Shown: one piece after another, positions 37,523 through 49,375 of the stretch
Position numbering within the stretch: position 1 is the stretch's first letter
Layout of the letters: each line of letters begins with the position of its first letter
Assembly: GCA_034387635.1 (NCBI GenBank)
Contig: JAOANU010000003.1
Span: 868,001 to 932,000, forward strand
Direction: 5' to 3'
From: Rhodosporidiobolus odoratus
Taxonomy: Eukaryota > Basidiomycota > Microbotryomycetes > Sporidiobolales > Sporidiobolaceae
Length of the DNA: 64,000 bases
Translations under genes and position numbers: made by a program
Notes under the pieces: model-generated
Seen by the model: only the letters and a program-made list of their open reading frames with translations
The model's database searches: none
What the model was told of the DNA's origin: nothing

Positions 37523-39437
37523 TCACTGCGGCGCATCGTCCCTGATACAATTCCCCTCTCCAGGCAGAAGGTACTTGAGGTCGGACGCGTGTTGGGCGAC
37601 GTAGAGTGGGAGGTGGGTCGCTGAGTATGAACTGCACAGGTGATCGATTGAGGGAATCGAAGGATTGAACGATGGATGAGGCAAGCAAGGAAGCAAGGGA
37701 GGGAGGGCGTGGCGATGACGATGACGAAGGACGCCGAGAAGAGCGGGCCACGGGGCAGCATTGACCAGGGATACGGTAGAATGATTCAGTGAGAGTCTCA
37801 GTAGAGCCGGAAACAGACTGGATGAAACGCACGGTAGCAGCTTCATCTTGTTGATCAAGTCCCGGTAAGAATACGCTTCAGGTAGCATGCCTGTGAGAAC
37901 GATTCACCAGTCAGCACCTCCTCATATGCTTGGACCGTATCATCGGGAAGAGCTCGTCAAGCCCGCTCGTCGACGCACCGAACATGTCCAACCCTTCGCA
38001 AATCGTCTTCTGTATCCGTTCCGGTCTGAGTAACGCAGCAGGCCTCGAGCCAAGGCGATCCACGTGAGAGTATCCCGTAGCTTTGGTGACGAAGTCGGCG
38101 AGGTGACGGAAGCACCAGCTGCGAACATGGCGAGAACGCGTTCGTGGTGCAGAGAGAAGCAGGTAAAGGGGAAGACTACGTACGAGCAATGCCACCCGGA
38201 GTCGGCGAGAATGCGATCGGTTACTTTGCCGTGTCTAGTGAGCGATATACGGGCGCCGAGCGTTGGCGGAAGGAAGGTTTGGATGAAAAAATAAGCAAAG
38301 TAGGAAGGTCAGTTTGGCGCGTCTTGGCAGTCTAGGGCCAGCGCGCAGCCCCGATGCCCAGGTAGCCCGGACTTTGAGCACGAGGCGCCCCCGCAGCGAG
38401 AGAGAATATGTTGGGAATCGACCACTCACCGGTAGTAGTCCTCATGCCCTTGTCCCCTGCCCAACCACCTCGTCGCACTCGCCCTCCAACTGCTCGTCTC
38501 CCCACCCTCTTTCCATTCGAACGAATACAAATAGCTCTGCATCCCCAAGTGCAACGGTTCCGGGAACTCGCACGTCTTCAGCAATCCGACTGTTTCCCGG
38601 CTTGGCAGTTCGTCGACGTCCGAGAAGAGCATCACGGGCGCGGGGGTTGGTTCAGGTGGGAAGTTGTCCCGAAGCAAAGAGGACATAGCTTGTCTGAGCG
38701 CGATTTCCTGCACCCATGGTTCCTCGCCGGGTTGTAGTCGGCTCCCATTGAATGTGCGGTAGGTGATCTTGTCCTGGAAAGGCTTGAACGGAGAAGTTTT
38801 CAGTGCATCGGGGAGGAGCAAAGGTTTCGAATTGCCGGTGAATGTGTGAGTAGACTCGACGACGAAGAAGCGGGAGACGTGTGGGGAGAGTTCGTGAAGG
38901 CGGATCACAAGGAGGTCGACTTCGGTTGAAAAGATGGTCTGAGCAGGATGAGAAAGCGACCAGGTGGAGCAGAGTGAGATGCGACGACATCGTGGTACCC
39001 GGCAACATAGGGAATACAGTAGGACACCCCGGCGGAAAGTGTAGAGAAAAAAAAGAAAAAAGGTCAGCGTTGATGCCCGCTTTTCCTCCTAAGCGCGACG
39101 TCTTTAGCCATACGGCACCTAGACACTCCTTTGATGCTCCTGTCGCGCTTACAGGTGGTTCGGCTGATAAAACCAGACGTACGGCGTCCCAAACGTCGAC
39201 CCTCTCGCTCCTTTTCTCCCAGCCGTGCAGCTCGCACGTCTCTGTATCGTCAAGTCCGTCGGCACCGTAGTGCAGTAGTACATCGCTTGGTGCTCTGTCC
39301 TTGTCCCAGAGAGGTCTGGTCGAGTAGGCTATGTAACCTCGAGGTAGAGAAGGGTGTACGAGAGCGAAGTAGACGAGGAGGACGAGGCAGAGGCCAGCGG
39401 CAATGGCGGGTGGTCGTCCTCTGAGGTTAATGGACAT
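37523..39437 (-). CDS. Beta-1,4-mannosyl-glycoprotein N-acetylglucosaminyltransferase-like (GT17)
   Basis: Six exons on the minus strand (39437-39183, 38938-38430, 38234-38184, 38118-37979, 37890-37833, 37631-37523) give 373 residues. The type II anchor is at about residues 9-28 (PPAIAAGLCLVLLVYFALV). GT17 family motifs are TIFSTEVDLLVIRLHEL, FFVVESTHTFTG, the DVD motif in VMLFSDVDELPS, SYLYSFEWKEGG, ILADSGWHCSWCF and, near the end, HASDLKYLLPGEGN. The animal relative MGAT3 adds the bisecting GlcNAc to N-glycans. Fungal GT17 enzymes are poorly characterised, so donor and acceptor are uncertain. The second exon follows a long intron of about 244 nt that could conceal another small exon. The start is 271 bp from the divergent SCAMP gene. 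Confidence 0.85.
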
Positions 39438-39708
39438 ATTCCGAAGGTCAGCAAGCACTCGCGAGCAGTGTGTAGGGAAGAAGGGAAGCCTCGTCCTTTC
39501 GTTCCGCACAAAGCGGGGGGAAAATATATGTACCCTCAACATCGCTTGATAGGCAGTCCTATGCACCGGAATACACTCAGTAGTATATGTCGATACCATT
39601 GCAACTCTAGGTGAATTTTCTCAACGTTGACTGCCTCTCTCTCCTCGCTGATCACCGCCCAGCCTCACACTTTCACCACTGCTGTGGCTTGCTGAAAACT
39701 CGTACACC
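39438..39708. promoter_or_regulatory. Divergent promoter region GT17 / SCAMP
   Basis: 271 bp shared between two Golgi/secretory-pathway genes. No specific element recognised. Confidence 0.5.
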
Positions 39709-41370
39709 ATGTCAAATCCATTCGCAGACCCACAACAACATTACAACGCAGACTCGGTACGCTCTCCCTCCCTTCCCGATGTCCCCTTCATCGTTTCCCC
39801 CCTCAGGTCCGCAGTCTCTTATCGTCTCTCTCCCACAGAACCCTTTCGCCGACCCCGCCATCCAGTCAGGACTCCACTCCGGAGCAGCTTACGTAGCAGA
39901 CGACGAACCCTCGAAGTCAAGCTACTCCCTCCCCGACGCAAACCAGCAACAGCAGCAGACCGATGTACAGGCAAGGTTAGACGAGCTGCAGAGGAGGGAA
40001 AGGGAATTACAAGTGCGCTGTCGCCTCTCACGGTCACCTGCTCTGCCCAGACCACTGGAAAACATTGAAACGAAATGCAAGTTCCGAGACTGACCAGACC
40101 TCGGATCTCTTGAACAGGCAAGGGAACAAGCACTGCAGAACAAGCAAGAACACATCAGGAAGCAGTGCGCCCAACCCGCCTTACTTCCTGTGCCCTCCGA
40201 CGCTGACCTCGCAACTTCACCCTTTCCCCCACATCGCCCACTTCCGCATTTTCCCCTATGCAGCGGCCGCAACAACTGGCCTCCCGGTCCCTTTCCTCTC
40301 CTCTTCCATGACATCGAGCAAGAGATTCCGGAACCGCACCGCGCAACTGTCTTGACGCTGTATCGCGTTTGGATGTTCCTCGTCCTCGTCTTGATTGTCA
40401 ACCTGGTGGGCGGGGTCTTGTTGATGATTTCTGGGTCAGGGAATGGTGGAGCAGATGTGAGTTCTCACCCTCTTTGTCAGCTGACAAAAAGCAACGCGGC
40501 TTATGCAGTCCTTTCCTGGCCTTTTCCCTCCTACGCCTCGTGGGTTTCTTGCCGGCGGACAGCTCGGCGCGGGTATCATGTACCTCCCGGTCATTGGCGC
40601 ACTCAACTTCCTACTCGTATACCGACCAGTATACAATGCTTGTGCGTCTCGCCTTCATTCCTTGTCCCAATCATTTACGTTTCCGCGCTCGTTTCCTTCT
40701 GTCTGCCTCGAAGCCAACTCATGAGCGGCACATACTGAGTCAATGTTGCATTTCGCTTCAAACGTGAGCAGACGCCAAGGAGTATTCGTTCTTCTACTGT
40801 TTGCCCTTTTTCTTCTGCTGTCTTTGCTTCCCCAAGCTGATGCTGTTTCACTTGCAGACATCTTCTTCCTCTTTGGCGCCTTTCACGTCGCCTTTTGCGG
40901 CTACATGTGCGCTTTCTACCCCTTTTCCTTGCCCTCCTCTCGCTCATCCTGACTCGCCTGGCTTCCAGGTTTATCGGCATTCCGTCATCCGGTTCCGCCG
41001 GCCTCATCAACCTCATCTCCCGCTTCGCTGGCGGCCACATCGTCGCCGGCGTCTTCTGTATCCTCACCACCGTCGGCTGGGCTCTTGAAGGTCTGGCGTT
41101 CCTGTGGATGTACAAGAACGTGTGGGCGCATTCGCACGGAGAACAAGGGCACTCGTTGGCTCAGGCCAAGCAGGAGATTCAGATGTGTACGTTTCCCCTT
41201 GAGCCTCTCTTTCTTTCCTTTACTTTCTCTTCTGTTCTGACTTGCGGTGTGTGAGCGAGGGGTGGCTAGACTGACGATTGTTTCGGCTGCCACGAACAGA
41301 CGGTCTCAAGCAATACCTCTTCAAGGCCCACTCGATGCCTACCAGTGCGGAGCAACAACCGCACGTGTAG
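39709..41370 (+). CDS. Secretory carrier-associated membrane protein (SCAMP)
   Basis: Eight exons (39709-39756, 39839-40012, 40118-40164, 40264-40456, 40563-40641, 40857-40905, 40969-41186, 41300-41370) give 292 residues. SCAMPs are four-pass membrane proteins of recycling and secretory vesicles. The N-terminus has two NPFADP motifs, as used to bind EH-domain endocytic proteins, then a coiled coil (RLDELQRRERELQ, REQALQNKQEHIRK). The hallmark before the first membrane helix is NNWPPGPFPLLFHDIEQEIP. Four hydrophobic segments follow (VWMFLVLVLIVNLVGGVLL, MYLPVIGALNFLLVY, YIFFLFGAFHVAFCGYM, HIVAGVFCILTTVGWALEG). The third exon ends at AAGCA; using its GTGCGC donor restores the conserved NNWPP start. 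Confidence 0.92.
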
Positions 41371-43336
41371 GTTCCCTGGTGTATACGGCGGGGGAAATGC
41401 GACGAGGGAGTGGATACCGCAGAGGGAGAAAAGGCGGGCTGGATACCCCTTTCTGGTTTCTCTTCTTCTTGAGTAAGTAGTCATTCAGCTGTTTACTTCG
41501 TTTGTTCATTAGTTGTTCCCCGTTCACGAAGGGTTTGGATCACGAGATTCAGCACTTCCTGGACGTAACGTCGCGAAAGATACCACCGGCGTTGTTTCCT
41601 GGCCGCACGAAGACTCGAAAACGTCAGGCGAGCGACGACTCGCTGCGTGGTCCTTATATACTGTACTTGACCTTATCCCTGCAGCGCCATTCAGATGGCA
41701 GGAGAGTGTGATACGAGGCGTTCGCGTAGAATTGGCCCGCTTATGTAACGACAAGCCTCAGACGACAACGGCCCCGGTGCTCCAGGCTGTGGCCAACTCG
41801 GGAGACTGACGCCTACTCGGGCGAGGCAGAAAGCGTGCTTCGGTCTCCCGGGCTCCCGAGGAAAATCTGAGGTCGGCGCTCTGTACATAGAGGAACAGCT
41901 GGATTTACTTTTCGACCAGGTTTCCGCGACGCATACCCGACCGCTTCATTTATCCCTGCGGGGTCGTCACCTCTCGTCCGCCTTTTTGATCATCCGGCTG
42001 TAATCTTGGAGGTACCCAAACCCCTAGCTACGCTGCCCGTGAAGCCTGAGCTGGTAGTCCGCCTTCTTGACTTGCCACTTTCGCATCGCGGCACTATCCC
42101 CGAGCTGCGTAGGGGCTTCCACACCTCGTGCGTATACTTCGTCTGCGCGAAGGGAGTACTGTAGCCGGGGTGCAAGCGTTCAGGGGTGCAAGCCCTACGT
42201 CGCAAGCCGAAAGACTCCAAATAGTTGTCCATCACGGATCGTGCTTTCTCTGCCCCATACTCTGCTCAGCCTCCACTATACCGTACTACTGCTTGCAAGG
42301 TCGCTGGGATCTTCCATTCGTAAGAACCCTGTACAGGCAGTACAGCGTGGACGAAACTCCGAATGACCTTCTCAAACTGGCACAAGAGACAACTTGTACG
42401 GTACAGTGCTAAGACGCAACCTTGCAGTGCCCATGACGATTTGCTGTAGAGGTAGAGCTCCCGAACGCGCCGGAAGAAGGTGTATAAGGTGACAGTTTGG
42501 AAGTCGCCCTATACAGCGAAAACGGCCCGATCACACAGCAGTACCAGTACACACGACTACCAATACGGGGAAAGCGTAGCATAAAACAGTGGCGCGTAAC
42601 ACTTCGAGGTAGAAAAGACTTCGAGGTAGAAAGCTTGCTATCCTGCAGGTGAGATTGGGCGTGGGGGTAGAAAAAGGGGAACTACCTCATCTCTCTCTCT
42701 GTGGCAGCGGGGGATTCTCTATTGAGCCAGAGCGACTCTCTCGACGCTACACCTCATGGTATCTGTGGCGCGAAGCGCGAAAGACAAACAGGCGATGACG
42801 GAGGAAAGAGAGGTAGCCAAGGGGAGACTTGATCAGAACGCGACGTATGTGGACCACTTCGCCATCGCGCCCAGAGCCTGCCGATACTCCAGTGAGCTGA
42901 TCACAGCTAATCCACGATGATGTCCTTCGGGAGTAGAGACTCAGCGAAGAAGAGCGACCGTCGCTGTTAAATTTCCACTTGTTGTCGAGTCCCCAGCCTT
43001 TCCCGGTCCTGGAGCCCTCTGACGGACATCGTAATAGTTCAATCAATGGCTCGACCAGAAAGACAGCCCGCTGGAGCGCTTATAAGCCTCGCAGCCGAGT
43101 AGGAAAGCGCCCCTGAGGTTGCTCGAGGACGAAAAGCAGGACACCCCCGACTGGCTGTCGCCGGCAGACAAGACGCTCGACGCTAAGGAGAAACGGACAC
43201 GATACAAGCTCGCCAGAAGGACCAAGAGCGCCGCAGAGAAAGCACTGAGCGCGCCAAGGGGAGAGGGACGCCGCCTCCTCTACCTTTCGCCTTTGGCTGC
43301 TCACCTCGTTCTCATTCTGGTGACGCACGACCTCGT
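41371..43336. other. Gene-poor 2-kb stretch
   Basis: Nearly 2 kb without a protein gene that I can support, upstream of the GH5 gene and downstream of SCAMP. It contains a small tandem duplication at 42601-42632 and a CT-dinucleotide run near 42690. No transposase, tRNA or snRNA signature was recognised. It could hold the GH5 promoter, a non-coding transcript or an eroded gene. Confidence 0.5.
42601..42632. repeat. Tandem 17-bp duplication
   Basis: The string ACTTCGAGGTAGAAA occurs at 42601 and again at 42618, giving a period of 17 bp and two copies. Function unknown. Confidence 0.8.
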
Positions 43337-45424
43337 ATGGGAGCTTGCACATCTTCTGCCGCACACTCTGACGACAACGCCAAAGCTTCCGCCGCTGCTC
43401 CTCCGCCAGTCAACTTCTCATCTCGTCCGGACGCCCAGTCCTCCATGACATCCCACGCAGCCACAAGTGACCAGTTCGTCGAGCGCCGAGGGTCACAGCT
43501 GCTCCTTGCCGGCCAACGCTTCCGTTTCGCCAGCCTCAATGCCCCGGAACTCCTCGATGGCGACGTCAACGGCGAGTTCGAAGTCAAGGACACCTTCGCT
43601 GCACTCGCTGCGCAGAGCGGGTTCGCTACGGCAGTCACGCGGACGTACACCCTCAGAGTACGCTGAACTCGCTACTTTATTGTCAAATCCAAAAAAAAAA
43701 GCCTACTCAAACATTGCCGTTTCTGCTGCTCGCTCACCCACACTCTCCTCCTCACGCAGATCAAGTCGAAGAACATCGGCCGAGGTCACATCAATGGCTG
43801 GTCGTCGGAATGGAATGACTGGATGTGGGATTCTGGGCGTCTAAAGGAGATGGACTTCGTTCTGGCAGAGGCAGCACGGCATGGAGTGAAGCTCATCATC
43901 CCCATCATCAATCAGGACACTGGAGAGTAAGTCTTTGTCGTGACTGTCTCTCTGCCATTTCGCCTACTGAATGAATCGCTCTTTTCGCAGAGACTCGAAC
44001 TGGGTTGGCTCGACGGCGGACCTGACTCGGTATCGCTATGGTCTTGGGAACAACGACGAAGCGAGGAGGGTCAACTTCTGGGAAGACCAGACCATGATTG
44101 AGTCGTTCAAGCTCATCATTGACTTCCTGCTCAACCGGACGAACTCGATCAATGGGAGGAGATATGGAGATGACCCGACCATTCTCGCCTGGGAAACAGG
44201 CGAGTGCCATCCCTCATCCTATATACCTTGCACCGTCTTCTTCGCCCGGTCCCTTATACATTCCGAGCTGACGCACCAAGTGCAGGAAACGAGATGAACC
44301 ATCTTGGCATGCGCCCTGCGCCGGCATCCTGGACCCTGATCATGGCAAGGCATCTCAAGTCAAGAGCGCCAAGAACTCTCGTCATGGACGGTAGCTTTGC
44401 ACGGAATGACTCGCCGGAAAGGTGCTACGAGGAGGAGGTCTTGAAGAGTGCGGAGGTCGACATCGTCAGGTTCATCGTGCCCACATCTGCTGCGCACGCA
44501 AAAGCAGCAAAGGCTGATCGAGTCGCTTACTACATGCAGCTACCACTACTACGGCGATGGCGAGATCAGGCGGGTCAAGAAGGACTGCGAGATCGCGAGA
44601 AAACACAACAAAGTGTACGCTTTCTTTTCTTCCATTGATTGCCCTGTCCCGCGCCGTTCAGGCTGTCGCCCCACCTTCCAGGCTGAGGAACGGTTCCTTG
44701 CATTGCTCAACCCCGTAGGTTCATTGCAGGCGAATTCGGCTTCTTCTCGAAGCCAGATCTCTATGCCTCCTTCATGGCGGCGGTAGACTCAGCTGGTGGT
44801 GCGTATCATCCTCGTCTACTTTATCTGAGCGGGATACTCACGCTCGCTTGCAGGCGCCGGCTCCCTCGTCTGGTCTTTCCGTCCTCACTCTGCCAAAGGT
44901 GGACACAAGACTCACAGTGAAGGAGACGGCCACTGGTCCTACCGTGCGTCCGCCTCACTATCACTTGTGATGGTAAAAACGCTAAGCTTTCGCCCACTTA
45001 TGCAGACATTCCCGGCTGGAAACAACCGGCCCATCACGAGTTTGATGCTCGCGAAGCTAGTATTGTTTCCGCCATCCGCATCGCCTCCTTCCGGATCAAC
45101 GGTACCAAGCCCCCATCTTCATACCCCGTGCCGACTGTTCCTTCTCGCCCATGGCTTGTACAACACCCTCAAGGTCCCGCCATCTGTTTCCGGGGTTCCG
45201 CTTGGGCGGCGAAGTACCAAGTCCTGGTTCGAACGGCATCCGGCGCAGGTCGTGAGCAGGCGGTCGAGGCTCTGGATCATACGAAAGAAGACTGCTTCTG
45301 CGTGGTTCTAGCGAGGGAGGTGCAGGCTTGCAGCGGACAGGGCGGAGTGAAGATTACGGTGACAGCGGTGGGGATGGACGGCGCACCTAGTGCAGAGTCT
45401 GAGGAGTTACTTATCAACGCGTAA
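43337..45424 (+). CDS. GH5 family mannanase-like glycoside hydrolase, apparently without signal peptide
   Basis: Eight exons (43337-43657, 43760-43926, 43991-44199, 44286-44469, 44540-44614, 44719-44798, 44854-44943, 45006-45424) give 514 residues. The fold resembles GH5 beta-mannanases: FRFASLNAPEL, TRTYTL, HGVKLIIPIINQ, AWETGNEMNH (acid/base Glu in NEM), DIVSYHYYGDGE and the nucleophile Glu in FIAGEFGFF, then GSLVWSFRPHS. A C-terminal beta-rich region follows. The N-terminus reads MGACTSSA, a good N-myristoylation/palmitoylation pattern, and there is no hydrophobic signal peptide. The upstream frame is open but has no earlier ATG, so a spliced leader exon cannot be excluded. Intron 3 (44200-44285) has a GC donor. 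Likely substrate is beta-mannan or a related glucan; subfamily not determined. Confidence 0.8.
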
Positions 45425-45753
45425 GAGAGAGTAGGCCGTACATAGACACTCGCAATCGGAAATATAGACACTTTTCACGGTGCTTTTCTCGTTGGAACCC
45501 GTCGCTTCGGTGTTAGTCGCCTCTTGTGAGCACGTGGCATATACAAGACGCTTGACATTGAGACCTCAGCTCTTGGGCTGTGTTCGGCATGACCAGCCTT
45601 GCTGACTTTAAGCTCTGTAACACCGCTCGCTTTCTCGCTAGAGACTGCTGCTGGCCATCAGTCGACTCCATACTCTCGAAGAAGATCCCTGTACACCCCT
45701 ACAAGTCCCCGCCAGCCCCCGTCTGATTGCTCTCCTCATCACCTCTTCGCGCA
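45425..45753. promoter_or_regulatory. CCC2 promoter region / GH5 3' flank
   Basis: 329 bp between two plus-strand genes. I searched by eye for copper-responsive TTTGCTC-type sites and did not find a clear one. Confidence 0.45.
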
Positions 45754-48700
45754 ATGGCGTCGTCGGCACCTCTGCTGGACGATGTCGAAGACCTCGAGCC
45801 GCTTAGTATAACAGGTAGTAAAGCCACGGGTGCACTGGAAACCGCTCAGCTCAGAGTCGAGGGTGCACATTGGTCTGCTTCCTCCTCCGCCGAAACGAGC
45901 TGATCACCTCCGTTCACTGCAGGCATGACCTGCGGAGCTTGCGTGGCCAATGTTGAAAGTGGGCTGAAGGATCAGGCAGGAGTGATAAGCGTCAAAGTCG
46001 CTTTGCTGTACGTGTTCTGATATTTTCTCGCTCCCTCCCTTGATGGTTACAGGGCTCGAGGACCTGGATCTGACCTGCGATCTTTCAAAGTGCTGAGCGA
46101 GCAGTAGTCGAGTATGATCCTGGACTATGGACCCCAGAGAAGCTCGCGTCGGTGTGTGCGATCGCCTGTTATTTGCCGGGGCTTCGCTGATCAGCAGATG
46201 TATGCATCATGTCTCCCATGAGCAGGAGATCGAGGATATGGGCTTTGAAGCGGCGCCCATCAAGCCTGTCAGGGCAGACACGGTTGTTCTTCAGATCTAC
46301 GGCATGACGTGAGTCTTTCTCGCCCAGCCTACGCCCTCCTTGACTAACTATTTCCTCCTGCTAAGCTGCGGAGCCTGCGTCGCGTCAATAGAGTCCAACC
46401 TTCGCTCGACCCCCGGCATCATCTCCGCCGTCGTCTCCCTCGCTACTGAGCGCGCCAGCATCACTTACGACCCTGCAGTCCTCGCGGGCGTCCGTGACAT
46501 TGTCGACCTCGTCGAAGACACGGGCTTCGATGCCACGCTTGCCTCTGACGAGAACAGCGCCATGCAGCTCGTATCTCTGGCCCGGACGAAAGAGATCCAG
46601 GAATGGAAGCACAACTTCGAACGAGCGTTCACCTTCGGCGTACCGGTCTTCCTCCTTTCAATGATCTTCCCCATGATCCCCTTCGTCCAACCTATTGTCA
46701 ACGCTCCCCTCGTACGTGGCGTCTATCTAGGCGACACAATCTGCTTCTTCCTCACCCTTCCCGTCCAGTTCGGCGTCGGTCAGCGCTTCTACCGTTCCGC
46801 ATGGCGAGCGCTCAAGCACAAATCGGCGACAATGGACGTTCTCGTCGTTCTTGGCACTTCCGCCGCTTTCTTTTACTCCGTCGCCGCAATGATTTCCGCC
46901 CCGTTCGCGTCAGATCCAGAATACCACGCCAAGGTTTTCTTTGACACCTGCACTATGCTCATCACCTTCGTCTCGCTCGGACGATACCTCGAGAACGTTG
47001 CCAAAGGGCAGACGAGCACGGCACTCTCTCGTCTGATGAGTCTCGCCCCCAGCCAAGCCATCATCTACACCGACGCTCCAACGTGCACCAAGGAGAAGAA
47101 GATCCCGACCGAGCTTATACAGGTCGGCGACATCGTCAAGATCGTCCCAGGCGACAAGATTCCGGCGGACGGCGTTGTCATACGTGGAGAGTCTGCCGTG
47201 GACGAGAGCATGGTCACCGGCGAGGTCGTCCCCGTCGCCAAGGCTATCGAGTCAAGCGTTATCGGTGGTACCGTCAATGGCAAGGGTACCTTCGACATGA
47301 GGGTCTCTCGAGCAGGCAAGGACACCGCGCTTGCACAGATCGTCCATCTCGTCGAAGAAGCGCAAACGTCGAAGGCGCCGATCCAAGCCTTTGCCGATAC
47401 CGTTGCGGGCTACTTCGTCCCCATCGTCATCTCGCTTGGCCTCGTCACTTTCCTCGCCTGGATGGTCATCTCTCACTTTACCGACAACCTCCCGCACGTC
47501 TTTGCCGAGAAGGGCGCGACTAAAGTCATGGTCTGCCTCAAGCTGTGCATCTCGGTCGTCGTCGTCGCCTGTCCTTGTGCACTCGGTCTCTCCACCCCGA
47601 CCGCTGTCATGGTCGGTACCGGCGTTGGTGCGCAGAATGGTATCCTCATCAAAGGCGCTGGCCCGCTCGAGGCAAGCCATCGAGTCGACCGCATCGTTCT
47701 CGACAAGACCGGCACCCTGACGGTCGGCAAGCTCGACGTCGTCGGCGTCAAGTGGGTCGACCGTACGGGACTCGAGACTGTCGCGACCGAAGAACTCGGC
47801 TCTCGTGTCGGATGGCAGGAGGATGCAATCCTGCTCTTCGCTGCCGCCGAAACGAAGTCGGAGCATCCGCTGGCAAAGGCCGTTGCGCAGTGGGGTCTGC
47901 GCTCTTTGGACCTGCCAGAAGTCCCCGCCTCGCTTGAGGTTACCTCGTTCGAAGCCGTCACTGGGCAAGGAGTCCGCTGCGACGTCTCTGGCCACTTCCC
48001 CTCCCTGTCCCCGTCAGCCGGTACCGGCCGTTCCACCCACCGCATCGAAATCGGCAACCTCCTCTTCCTCTCTCACCAATGCGGTATCACCCTCCCTCCT
48101 GCCTACGACGGCTTCCGCGAACGGGAAGAAACCCTAGGCCGAACTTGCATTCTCATCGCCATCGACCGACAACTCGCCTGCATCGTCTCTCTGTCCGATA
48201 CCATCAAGGCGGAGGCGCGGCAAGCGATCGACGCGCTGAGATGGATGGGGATCGAAGTGGCACTTGCTACGGGAGATCAGGAAAGGACGGCGAGAGCTAT
48301 TGCAAATGAGGTTGGGATCGCGGACGAGGATGTACATGCTGGGATGAGCCCGAATGGGAAGAAGGCGTTGATCGAGAAGTTGCAACAGCAAGGGCATCGA
48401 GTAGCAATGGTTCGTCTTCCCCCATACTCTCCTCGGGACTCGTCTGACTTTTCTTCCGCACTTCAGGTCGGAGACGGCATCAACGATTCTATCGCGCTAG
48501 CCATTGCCGACGTTGGTATCGCTCTTTGTAGCGGTACCGACATCGCCATTGAAGCAGCGGACGTCGTACTGATGAAGTCGGATCTTCTCGACGTGGTCGC
48601 TGCCCTCGATCTTTCCCGTCGTATCTTCCGCCAAATCCGACTCAACTTCATCTGGGCGACAGTCTACAACCTCGTTGGTATGTCCCTGCACTCTACCTTC

Positions 48701-49164
48701 CTTCCTGCCCAGCTTGACCCTTACCCTTCGCAGGCATCCCGCTCGCAATGGGCATTTTCCTGCCATGGGGCTTCCACCTTCATCCAATGATAGCCGGCGC
48801 CGCAATGGCCTTCTCCTCCGTTTCCGTCGTCGCCTCTTCTCTCACCCTCCGCTTCTGGCGCCGACCCCGTCTTGCCCGTCGTCCAGACGACCCCGCCGCC
48901 GACGCTGGCGACGGAACTTTCGCCGAACTTCGCGATGCGGTGTTCGACATGATCAGAGCGGGCTGGAACACCTTTGTGGTCAAGCAGCGTCGAGGACCGG
49001 CACGACCTGGCGCGAGAAGGCGGTTCAGTGATTGGCTTGGGTCGTCAAGCAGGAGGCCAAGCGAGTACGGGTTGCTGGGCGAAGCGTCGGAGGAGGAAGG
49101 CGGCATGGAGCTTTCGGCGAATGCTTCGCCGATGGTACGGAATCCGGATCTCATGGGAGCTTAG
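45754..49164 (+). CDS. CCC2: Copper-transporting P1B-type ATPase (CCC2-like)
   Basis: Seven exons (45754-45814, 45923-46007, 46091-46151, 46226-46308, 46366-48409, 48467-48677, 48734-49164) give 991 residues. CCC2 pumps Cu(I) into the Golgi lumen for multicopper oxidases. Two N-terminal metal-binding domains each start with GMTCGACVA (about residues 21 and 94). Then come TM helices, the phosphatase motif TGEVVP, the transport motif CPC in [14 protein letters not shown], the phosphorylation motif [19 protein letters not shown], the hinge [12 protein letters not shown], and the last helices with YNLVGIPLAMG. Introns interrupt both metal-binding domains, one directly inside the second CxxC coding region. 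The fifth intron has a GTTCGT donor. The C-terminal tail is long and charged. Confidence 0.95.
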
Positions 49165-49375
49165 CCATGAGGCTTGGTTGGGAGGATCTCGTTCGCTTTT
49201 CGTGGTGTTCTAGCATACCCTTACTCGTTGTCGTGCTTATAGACGCTTATTCGTGGGCCTGTACTTCGTCTTTCTGTTACTTGCGCTCTTGTCTTCTTGG
49301 TGCAACAGCTTGTCAATCGCGCGATCACTCGCGAGAGAGACACGGAAACACCTTTTGGATTTCTCCTCTCGCCGT

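Noticed and set aside
43119..43448. Small lysine/arginine-rich open frame upstream of the GH5 start
   Set aside because: It overlaps the GH5 first exon in another frame and has no family resemblance; likely a shadow of GC-rich sequence.
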